Below are positions 10,384 through 20,507 of a DNA stretch of 64,000 bases, one piece after another. The position numbers and the translations under genes were made by a program. Under the pieces are notes generated by a model that worked only from the letters and a program-made list of their open reading frames with translations, ran no database searches and was not told where the DNA came from. Origin of the DNA: Daldinia sp. FL1419 (lineage: Eukaryota; Ascomycota; Sordariomycetes; Xylariales; Hypoxylaceae). Numbering within the stretch: position 1 is the first letter of the stretch; each line of letters opens with the position of its first letter. The stretch lies in NCBI GenBank assembly GCA_025201765.1, contig MU623429.1, forward strand, positions 1 to 64,000, read 5' to 3'.

Positions 10384-10689
10384 ATGGGTTCTACCGACAT
10401 GGACAAGGAAAAGGAGAAGAAGGAGGGGAAAAAATCCCGCCTTAGCTTTTCTAGAATATTTCGTCCCCATTCCCGGTGTCAATCGGCATCATCCAATAAA
10501 CAACAGCCCAAGGAATCACAGGATTCCAAAAAGGCCAGCTCTAAGGAACCACAAGAGGCCAAAAATGCAAGCTCTAAGGAAGCTGCTACTGGCCCAAAGA
10601 TGCCCTACGAGCCGCAGTACGCTAGGGAATCGTTCCTAAGGACGACTACGTCGAAATCAATGAAGGAATCAAATCGCAACAGGATTTAG
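10384..10689 (+). CDS. Small basic Lys/Ser-rich protein, unknown, 101 aa
   Basis: ATG at 10384 and stop TAG at 10687-10689. The protein is strongly charged (MGSTDMDKEKEKKEGKK start) and then has a short RLSFSRIFRPHSR patch. It carries two imperfect repeats of the form KKASSKEPQEAK / KNASSKEA. No membrane segment, signal or known domain is visible, and it is probably disordered. It lies just upstream of a retroelement relic. A TATA box and a promoter-like leader support transcription, but the coding call rests mainly on the open frame. It might be a lineage-specific gene or a chance ORF. Confidence 0.4.
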   Translation: MGSTDMDKEKEKKEGKKSRLSFSRIFRPHSRCQSASSNKQQPKESQDSKKASSKEPQEAKNASSKEAATGPKMPYEPQYARESFLRTTTSKSMKESNRNRI

Positions 10690-11174
10690 ACCTATTCTTC
10701 AGCCTCATTATCTATACTCGAGATTACCTTACCCATTCGTCCCTGAGATACTTCGTTGAACGTGCCACGATAGCGTAGACGATCCACAGAATCGGTAGAA
10801 GTTGTTAGTATATATCCCCTATAGACTGGGGAGTTTGATACCCTATCGAAATATAAAGCTCCCTTCCCACGATGCCACGTAAGAAAGCGTCCCCTTTCCC
10901 CGACACCCGTCATCGATTGGACTTCACGAATCAGCCGAGGGCTGCCGTACGAAATATTTCATTCAGAGAATCAATTCGATTACGGACAGCCACTCCGAAT
11001 TACCATACAAGGGAGGTTGAAGATCCAGCAGGACTGTAGAGGACCGTCCACTCGATGGCCTGGAAAAACGAATCAACGTTTAACAAAACTCGGACGTATC
11101 AAGAAACCCATCATGAAAAAGACGATGTGAAACTACTCGAAAGTATTAAACCACGTACGATCATCTCAACAATA

Positions 11175-11885
11175 GAGATGTCTAAACAATCAGTCTACTC
11201 TGAAACGCTACGCGGACTCTATCAGAAAGAGGCAAAAGCTGCTATAGATTTCGCCGCAGCGGACGCAAAAGCCCGCTATGACAGAACCCAGTCCCATACG
11301 CACCGTGACTGGAAAATAGGCGATATAGCATTCCAGATTCTTTGCATTCCCCACGGCCGGTCTCTTCTCCGGACCCATTACAAGGTCCAGGCTCTTATCC
11401 AGATTTTGCTTCCCCCCGTTCTCGAGGACATAAGTAGCCTGATTAGTTGGAACTCTACCGGACGATTGAACGGTTAGAAGTTGAACCATGTCGGATACTG
11501 ATGCCCCTCAGTCTTACAGAGTGGGTGATTGTGTGACCATCTCCGGCGATGTGCACTGGAGAACCATTCACCCGTTCATCGACTCCTACCGAACAGCCGC
11601 CTCGAACGATACCAAGCGAGTTATGTTGCACAATATATATAAGGCGTAATTGCTCGTGAGCGATTACGGCGTCGTTTTTAGCTTCGACAAGTTATCTTGC
11701 AGAAAAACTTTTGAACCATCGTGTTTATAAAGTAGGGCGGAAAGTCACGATTGAATACAGGGCTGCTAGATTCGCGAAAAAGGTATCCTCAAACTGGTCG
11801 AAGACGAGGATGGCCCTGAACAACCGCAGAAGAAGATCATAATTGAAGATCTGACACCTTCGGCGAAGGATACGTCAGGCTCTAC
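11175..11885 (+). mobile_element. Relic of a Ty3/gypsy chromovirus (integrase end and chromodomain)
   Basis: Frame-broken sequence resembling the 3' end of a fungal Ty3/gypsy pol gene. Seen in order: an integrase-tail segment AAADAKARYDRTQSHTHRDW followed by KIGDIAF, equivalent to the usual KARYD...KVGDKVFL of gypsy integrases (about 11220-11335); DVHWRTIHPFID (about 11548-11583), like the conserved HWRIHPVIS; and EKLLNHRVYKVGRKVTIEYR (about 11703-11762), like the start of the C-terminal chromodomain. The pieces are in different frames with stops between them, and no LTRs or reverse transcriptase were found. It is a decayed fragment without activity. A 53-codon frame at 11488-11649 is part of it, not a gene. 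Confidence 0.6.
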
Positions 11886-14800
11886 ACCAGCAACTGCTCC
11901 CAAAGCACACTAAAATCCACAAATCGGCTCATCACCCGCATCAGTATCTCATTTTAGACTTCGATTGGATCTGCCGTTAATGACATCTCCTGGAATATCA
12001 TCGGCATCGCCTGCTGCAACAAATACTCAACTGGTTCCATAAGTCGCGTCATCGCCGACAGGAGTTTCGCAAGAGTAGACAGACGGAATATCAAGACAAC
12101 ATGGGCCATAACCGGGGTACAACAACATCAACGTGGCAAACATTCTGGTCAAGATACCAATTTACGGACAACCCAGTAACTCAGCTCAATACAAAGTGAT
12201 AAGTTGGAAGGTATCGAGGCCAACGAGTGGCAACGAGACATGGGTTTAGAGCAACCTCCGAATCCATCTGCCAGATGGTTTCAGCTTCGTTGGTTGTGAT
12301 AGTTTGGAGGATGAGGGCATCCCCTTTTTTCTTTCTACATATTAGCTTGGCATTATTCATTTGGGAAGGGGTTGTCATAAGGAAGTCTGTAAGATTAGAG
12401 TTCCTTTAAGAATCAAGTCTTTAATATACAATGAGCCTGACAGTAATATCAAAGCATCACAAACCTAGACCGCATTTCTCACAGACCTCCGTCAGTGAGA
12501 ATCCAGCATTGATAAAGCTACATCACGAAAAGTCAGAAGTATTCAATGAACCTGAAATCTTTTGGGATACAGTACGACATGGGCCTAAACGCGAGCCGCG
12601 AGGGTAGTTATACTGTCGCACCTCCGAACATGCACGTATGCAACACACTTCCTAGCAACGTAAACCCGGCCCGAGAAATCCAGACTCTGGCGCCAGTAAC
12701 AAATTCATTCCCACAGCTCGTGTATCTTATCTTCCGACGATTCATCATTAACTAGGAATCATTTACTCTCTCTCCTCATTTCAACTTCCAACGCCTAGTC
12801 CAAGCAAGTACAAACCTCGCTCGCTTCCAACCAAGCTCTTACACAACAATTTCATTACGAGAAAAGTGAGACGGCTCCGTCTCACTCTTAACGGAAAATT
12901 TTATTTTATTTTTTTTAAAAATTTTTTTTTTTCTCACGGGGGATCGGTTTTGGAAAAGTTTTCATCTTCTTTCCTTCTTAAAAGTCTTGTTCGACGCAAA
13001 AGTCCGGGAACAGGACGGGGACATGGAGGATGGGCCTTCTTTCTGGGGCAGGTAGAACGAGAAAGATGGCGAACGGGAGATTACCTACCTACCGCATCGA
13101 GCAGCGTCTCGATCCTAGGCGTCGTGTTTGTACGACGGGTCTGAAACCTCGCCACAGAAAAGTAAAGTAAAATAAAATAAAATAAAATAAAATACAAGAT
13201 TTTACGCCTCGTTTCTGTTGGGTTTTATTATTCTTTTGATTTTCCTCTTCTCGCCTTGTTCTCAGGTTAATTGGACTGCCCAAAAGCCGGCGCGGACAGC
13301 ACAGGGTTGCCCAAGTTTGGCTTGGCAGGATTTGCTGCAGGGGTAATTACGTTCGTGCGCGTGTGCTATGTATGTATGTAGATGGGGGACCAGGGGGGGG
13401 GGGGGGAGGGGAGGAGGGGAGGGAAGAATAACGATGATGCATTTTGTATTCTGTTACGGACCGGCGGTGGAACAAGAGGGAGAGATCGATAGACTGGATA
13501 GACGCGGGTAACTCTAAAATAACCTAGGTATTCAAACATCTTGGCTTGTCGACAGACAGGACAGATTACCGCCGGTCCAATTAGGCAGGTATGTGCGCTT
13601 GTGCATACACATATGTATTGGAGACGCGCGTGATCCTTTAGAACCACGACTCGACGAACCTGGAGAACGGAGCTTCGTCGATTGCCGCCAATCAGAACCC
13701 TCAAGTCCACCTAGGCTATCGGGCTATCTAGTCTTCACCTTGAAATCAACGTGGCTTCCCTGTTCATCCAGGGGTTATATTTACTTCTGCATCTTGGTAG
13801 CGAAGATGCAGGACCTGTCTCACCTTCGCGTGGTTCTCTACATACAACTTATGAGGCTAAGCCCACACATACAGTCTCTCCACCATAGGATGGGGACTTC
13901 TCTTGGCTCGTCTGCTGTAGCATGTTTTGGGAGAAGCTTCACGATCGAAAATGCACCACATGCATACACCGCATACCTACTAAGATAGGTACCCAACGTA
14001 AAAAGTCGTCAGCCTGCAAAGCACAGTGCGGGGGGCAGGGGGTTGCGATACCCTGGGTATATGTAAGCTTGTAAGCTCGATAGCTCGATCTGATGCAAGT
14101 GACGCGGTATTTGTCGGCATATTGCTTCTATAATGAGCCCTCCTCCATACACGATGTTTGTTCTGGCTTAAACTGGTAAGGGGGTGGCACCCAAAAAAGG
14201 TGTCCTCCTCAATCGCCCAAAAAAGCCCTTCGTTCGAGCCTCAACGTCCCACGCAGGAGGATTTAAACTAGTGTCGCCACATACGGTCAACACCAGATTA
14301 CGCACTAATTCCCATTCCGAAAGGTAGGATGCTCGGTGCTCATTCTAGGCGCGATCCAGATCTAAAAGCGGTGTTTGTCGCTTTGTCCCAAAACTGGATT
14401 TAGCCACGACCTGGGCTTTTTGAGGCTGAGAAGGGACTTTGAGGGTTTTCTGAACGTTATAACAACACATACCATCGATCCTTCGCGTAGAAGTTTGATT
14501 TATATGTCTTGCGGTTGGGATGGTTTGATTGCTGTGACCGTACGGGGTAAGGAGAGGTATTTGTGACCCCAGATCGACGACTTGGGACCGAACCGACCTG
14601 ACCTGGCCTGGGCTGGACTATGTTTTGCGGGCTTCGGCGCTGCCGCAGGTCAACCGTTTGGTTTCAAGTCTCTGGGATGCGGTCAGACTGGGGGTCAAAT
14701 GCAACCTCGCAGCGCAGCGAGACAAAGCAGCAGGAAGGTACCGCGACGGCGGATCGTGAACACGTAAGCCCCCCTATATCCTGTGTCCTATCGTGTATTT

Positions 14801-15770
14801 CCTGCCTGTGCCCAGATAGACGATAGTAGAGCAAGTAGGTAGGTAAGTAAGCAGGTACGCACGTAAACGCATCGCAGAAGCAAGAACATGGCGTCAACGT
14901 GCATGATGGCGCTGAGATTGAAGCCAGCAGAGGTTACATGGTCAGACGTCGACACTACCTTACACAAGGGCACGGATTGCTAGTCGGGTCGCCGAGCTAC
15001 CAATCGCCAGGTGCCATCTTATGTTACATTCGTATATTACGATCATTACGATCACAGGGCTGAAATTGGTAAGGCTAGTGTCAAATATTACTTATTTCGT
15101 CGCGGGAAGTCGTGCTTCGAAGAGTCCAACAGATTACCGTGTTAGGGAGGTTGACATGATATGGGATATTACTTCGTTTGACTTGGCGGATTTGTTTGAT
15201 TATTCGATGACATCCAAAAATGCACAGGCATAATTAATGAAGTCGCAAGTCGGCTGGAACTACGAAATTGATAATATCGATATTGAGTTTATCATGATGC
15301 TGTCGTGACTTCTGCAAGGGCAGTCTCTATCATAACCCCTTCTAAGCTTTACGATTCGGAGACTTGAGAAGGAAACTGCCTTACTGCGATACGGGCATAA
15401 TAGTTTCTCGTAGTTCCTCGAACCATTCTTAGCAGTCCCCAAGCTCCTGCTAGATGCTAGAATCGTGTTAGTCGTGATGCCTATGCCATGTTGAACATCA
15501 AGATGCAGTTTCCAGGTATCGTAGAAAGATCGTAGAAAGAAAAACTTAGACGTGGCGATAAATCTCGAGACCGTGATTCTTTTCGTCTTGTTTCTCCTAT
15601 CCGTCAAATAATATCAAATACCCCCATACTCGTCGGGAATGCTCATCATATTGATCCGCAGATTATTCAACAAAGTATTCCGTATACTTCATTCGTTGAT
15701 ACAATTACCCTTATTGGCACTCTGAACACCTATCTATAAACAAACCACAAACCTCCGAAAGTCCGTCGTC
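11886..15770. other. Gene-poor stretch, no gene recognised
   Basis: About 3.9 kb of short frames on both strands with no recognisable domain. It holds an A/T-rich run at 12895-12930, a TAAAA-type repeat at about 13162-13194, a G-rich tract at 13384-13424, AGGTAGG-type words near 13520 and 14836-14860, and CT-rich promoter-like segments (12770-12850). Short frames around 14375-14566 and 14582-14826 lack any support. Part of the stretch may be worn repeat DNA linked to the neighbouring retroelement relic. Confidence 0.35.
13384..13424 (+). repeat. G-rich tract with quadruplex potential
   Basis: Runs of five, fourteen, four, four and three G are separated by one to seven bases. This meets the usual four-runs-of-three-G rule for an intramolecular G-quadruplex. 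The strand opposite is C-rich and preceded by TGTATGTATGTA. The long homopolymer is also prone to sequencing error. Confidence 0.6.
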
Positions 15771-16100
15771 ATGTCATTAACTATACAAGTCATCCCCGAG
15801 CCCGCCACGTTCACCTACACAGTCATCGTGGGACTTGACCAAGCTCTAGCCGACAGCAACGGGTGTGTAGTCTACCTCTTCACAACCGAGCCGAACAGAA
15901 GGGTCATTCTAGATTCCAATAGAGACATGAGGTGGGCGTGGGGACGGACGTCGGTCGTCTTCACTAATCCACGGTTCCATGACGCCAGACAATACAGGTT
16001 CCTTGCGACCGCGATAAATAATGAGGGCGTCGAGATTTCGGTGTATAGCGAGGTATTCACCGCCCTCGTGTGGCGCCGACTTTGTAACGGATATAGATGA
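15771..16100 (+). CDS. Small orphan ORF, possibly a beta-sandwich protein, 109 aa
   Basis: ATG at 15771 in a favourable context (GTCGTCATGTC), stop TGA at 16098-16100. A TATAAAC sequence lies about 35 nt upstream of the ATG, and the local sequence (AACAAACCACAAACC) resembles a short fungal leader. The protein alternates hydrophobic and polar residues (TFTYTVIVGL, GCVVYLFTTE, RYRFLATAIN-like segments). This suggests beta strands of an Ig-like or small sandwich fold; that is inference, and I recognise no family. No signal peptide is visible. The reverse-strand frame at 15872-16120 is its shadow. Confidence 0.45.
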   Translation: MSLTIQVIPEPATFTYTVIVGLDQALADSNGCVVYLFTTEPNRRVILDSNRDMRWAWGRTSVVFTNPRFHDARQYRFLATAINNEGVEISVYSEVFTALVWRRLCNGYR

Positions 16101-19100
16101 CTGGAGCTTTGATACTCCACGCTTGCTGCTGTGCCGTGGGTTAGGCCTAATAATGGATTGGGACTTATTCGGAGGATGTTGATTCCGGGATGGAACTATT
16201 ACTATTACTTCAGCGTCGAGTCTTATGGATCTATATTTTGAACAAGGGGAAGGTTATGTTAGCGGGTGTTGTTTCGGGAGGCTGGGCCAAGTTTTAGTCG
16301 GCGTCAGTCTTTTTTTTCTCTTTTCTTTTTTTTTATAAAAAAAAAAAGTTTATTGTCATACAATGAATAGTTATAACGAGCGAATCCATGATAACTTTTA
16401 CCTCGAATAGGTAGGTAGTGTGTTGTTTTCTTACAGACTAAGACAGCTATTGATATTAAAGCCTTGAAATCAGGTAATACTATCGTCTAAAACGTCCCGA
16501 AGCTAAGGGGCTTTGAATTTTGTTAGCTTCAGTGGATTGCTGGTATTTATATCAATACCCACCGTGCTAAAGAATCGGCCCGCTGAGCCATGTTGACATA
16601 GTCTTCTTTTAGTTGATTTCTAGCGTAATTAGGTCGATGATAAGCACCTAGGCAAATATGCCAATAGTATCATCATCTCATGTTGTTAGTTTGTGGTTGT
16701 GATATTGAAATATAGAAACCGTGTTCGTATTGATTTAGATACGAAGAGTTAACCGGACTGAGGGTTACGTCGTGTAGAAAACTAACCTAGGGTGACTGTA
16801 ATAATATTTGTCATCGGATGCATACAGATCCGTTTGTGGATGAGTGGAGAATCATGGGCGGCTTGCGGCCGCAATCTGACAATTATCATCTATGTAATTA
16901 GTCGGTAGCGCTGGATGGAAAGAAGGCTGAGCCACTGGGGAAAAAAAAACCATCATAGAAAGAATACATGATGATACATGAGGTACCTAAGGCAACATGA
17001 ACTCAAGCGCCGCACCCTATGACCTAATCTGGAGGGCAGTGTTTAATCAGCTTACAGATGCAGATGCAGACGCAGACGCAGACGTAGACGCAGCTGTACG
17101 ATGTGTATGTACGAATTATTAGTGAATGATTATTGATTAGTGAGATTGCGTTGCTAAGCTCTTTTGGAATTTGGAATCTTTTTTGAACTTGACTCGATCA
17201 ATAATAACTTGACCGGCTGTATCCTCCTGTTGTATTCGGCGCGAACGGGAATTGGTTTGGTCGTACGGATCAGAATGAAAGAGAAAAGACAACTGATGAT
17301 CATTGATCATGACGCGTCCAACAGGATCTCACTACGAGGTATCACAGCCTTTTGTCGTAGGGAAAAGACGTGCTGCGATAGGTGCTCATGGGTGCTCGTA
17401 GGTGCTCATAGGTGCTGATAAGTTCTAATAGATGCCTGATAGATGCTGATTTGAAGATTTGTCGACGATTGTGGGGTAGTACCTGTGCGTTGTGTGCATT
17501 TTTCCCAATGTACGGATCCGTACGTTTGAGCATGCTATGCGCTCTAGGATTTCCTTCGGCAGACGGATAGACCACGGCCTCAATTCGCACGGCCGCGTCT
17601 GCCATGACCACGGCCAGCTGGGTAGAGACCTATCGCATTGTCTCGCCCCCACCTTCGTCAGCTCCCCTTGGCGCTTATCCCCAAGAATTCAGGTGGTCGT
17701 TCGCCAAACGTATCCAGTCGATGGCGACGGATGCGAGAACAGAGACGGAAACAGGCAGCATAAGGCGGCCCGTTATGATGAGCCACTTTTCAACTCATGT
17801 GTATGTAAGGTATCGTATGTCGTTGGGAGTCAAATGTGAGCAATGTGCGATGACTTACCGAAAATTGATATGTTTTCCGCATATGAGTTGACGATTATAT
17901 GAGGTATGTGATGTAAAAATGGTGGTGGCTCGGTTTGCGAAGTTTTCCGCAGCCGAAGCGGATTGCTGCATGGAAACCTCCTTGCCGATGCTTGAATTAT
18001 CCTAGATTCTAGAGTTTAGAAACCGATAGTTAGAGCTACTCTCCGTTCGCTCTTTTTTTTTTCTTTCTTTTTTTTCTTTCTTTCCGTCGTCTCAAATCAT
18101 TTAGGCATCCTTATACGAAAGGGCGGGATGGAGATGGCTGTCTCGTGCTATGTGCTTACTATAGGTGTACGTTTTGTATCGTATTTGTATGCACCTAGAT
18201 AGGCAGATGCAAATGTCTTACATCAATGTAAGAAAGTATCAAATGATGTATGAGATGTTCATTATGCTAGCGGCAGGCAGGTAGGGCTGTTTGTATTGTA
18301 CTAGAGTAGTCACGTGTAATTGCCAATGGAAGATGGAGACTTGGCTTCCCGATCCATACATAGGTACTAACCGTAGTTGTCCTATATTTCTAAAACAAAT
18401 TGTGGAGAGCCCTATTATTGGTGTAGTGCTGAAGAGGCAGGAAAGGTTAGAAAATGCAGGAAAAAAGAAAGGTTCACTATAAGTTGACGCTAAACCCTAA
18501 TAAGTTTAATTGTTTCCTTTAGAGGGGAAAGAGAGATAGAGAGAGAAAGAGGGGTTATTCAATTCTCTACTCTTCAAATCAACCCTTCAAACCCTTCGAT
18601 CCTCAACTCGCAAATCCTTGCAAACCCCCAGCACTCCCCCATCCAAATCCATCCTGCGTGCTTCAGGATGCATCTACCCTTTTGTCTCTCACCAAATTGT
18701 TTCCGCCTTTTTCGATACGTTACACTTGGGTAATTTTTCGTACGACGATAATTTACACCCTTAACCCCTCCTCGGATTTTGTGTAGCCATGATTTCCTCG
18801 ACTCCTCGGGTTCGATTCAATTGGGTGGAATTGATTCGTCCCGCCTTGGCCTCGTCCCGGGCCTAGCTGAAATGTCTAACCGGTTACCTATTTATCTAAC
18901 CTACACTAGGTAGCTATCTCGAAAAGACTGGGCGCTGGTAGGAGCAACGCCGTTCAAGTACGCCTTCGCCATCAGCCAATTTATTAAGTGGCTTTCCGTA
19001 GCGGATGTGATTTTATGAATCCGGGAATATTGCGCGAGTCAAACATGTCTACGAGGTACCTAAAAGGGTAATAAGGTATCCAAGGTATCCTAGATATTGA

Positions 19101-20507
19101 TCAAGGGGGTCACTGGAGCATCACCTACGATTCCTTGGTCCTTCTTACGTAGCATCCCATTCTACCTTTCAGACCTTTCTACATCAGTTAGAGAGTTTCG
19201 TCCCCTAGTCAGTACCAATATCTCAACTATGCCAACACTTTAGCTACCTGGGTAAATGTCACCATTACCCCTCAAATGGGAAGTTCCCTATGTTTCCAAT
19301 GCTCCTAATGCTCCCAATGTGGGCGGTGCCGACCTATCTGTACATATGCTAGGACCGATACCGACCTCCCGTTGGTCTTTGCATGGCTTTCCCGCATGGT
19401 TTCGGCTTTTCACGACGAAAAAGAATGGTATTTTACAGTTCGGTTAATCCATCGCATACCGCATTCGTCGAGCATCTTCTCGCGTGCATTTCCACCATGG
19501 CGATCTTTAAAAAAAGAAACACCGAGGTGTTGTTCAGATGTCCGGTCAATGTATTATTGCGACACAGGCGCACATGCAATTCAGATGATCGCGGGCGGGA
19601 CGAACCCTGGCCAAGAAACACCGCAATACCGCATGTCGCCCGCTAGTTAAACTGGGCTAGCAGAGAATAGCGAGGCATAATGTTCATTATTCTGTCATTT
19701 CAGAAGTACGCCTATCTTGTCCGCTTTATGACACTGTTTGATCCACTTCCCCCGTAAGGATGTAACCTCACGATAGCATTCCTAGCATGGCAGTTGGACT
19801 TCCACTTTGATGTTCGGCTGGCGTCTCCAGGACTCCCTGCTGCCATGATTGTCGTGATCCAGATCGACTCACCGGGGGTACGTATCGTCACCAATATCCC
19901 GGCCGATCCGTATCGAGCAGGGACTAAAAGTCCATACAGAAACATGACTTGCGCAAGAAGTAATTCCCGAGTGGACAGGGTAGACCAATGATTGATAAAA
20001 ATAACAAAGTCCCTGTCGAATCTCCTCCCCTGCTCCAAACTGGGCTGCTCAAGGCTTGCGGGCTTGTCTCTTTTCTGCAGGACCCCCATTGTTTCCCGCT
20101 CCGCAGGCTCGCAGGGCCTCCCTCACACATAGCACACATACCGAGCCACACTCGCGTACGCCGTACAAAAAAGTACATACATACTCTAAGTGAGATACGC
20201 AGTGGAGAAGCTAACCGAACAGGGTCGTCCGCTGCATTCCGTCAAGATGCCTTCCTTTCTCATGTATACTACCCAGGTACATGTGCCACTGCATGGTGCC
20301 GAATGACAAGACGCTCAACTGGCTCAGTACCTAATAATTGACTATGTAGCATATGTAGTAACATGCAATTGGCCCTCTTCCTTGGTTGCAGAGCCTTGTG
20401 CCACCCACCAGACGTAGATCCCACCTCAATATATGTCGAGTCCTCTCCCCCAGATGCTGGTTCCCATCTGCTTGTTCTGATTCTCCTTGCGTCTGCCTCC
20501 ACACACG
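16101..20507. other. Gene-poor stretch with short repeats
   Basis: About 4.4 kb with no recognisable gene. Contents: a T-then-A tract at 16312-16349 that could fold back on itself; the hexamer array at 17055-17096; a run of GGTGCTCAT/GGTGCTCGT decamers at about 17380-17420; T/C-rich tracts at 18050-18085; purine-rich sequence at 18522-18555. Short frames on both strands at 17342-17891 and 19372-20341 overlap one another and contain no domain I can name. The final 100 nt before 20508 are probably the leader of the next gene. Confidence 0.35.
17055..17096. repeat. Hexanucleotide tandem repeat (CAGATG/CAGACG)n
   Basis: Seven hexamers in a row: two CAGATG, three CAGACG, then TAGACG and CAGCTG. 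The grading of variants along the array is typical of replication slippage followed by point change. Confidence 0.85.

Noticed and set aside
11488..11649. 53-codon ORF beginning MSDTDAPQSY
   Set aside because: It overlaps the HWRIHP-like motif of the gypsy relic, so the open frame is part of that decayed element.
18800..18820. GGGTTCGATTC resembling a tRNA B box
   Set aside because: No matching A box, acceptor stem or anticodon arm at proper distance on either strand.
19712..20089. 125-codon reverse frame and overlapping forward frames
   Set aside because: Frames on both strands are equally open and none shows a known motif, so no gene can be supported.
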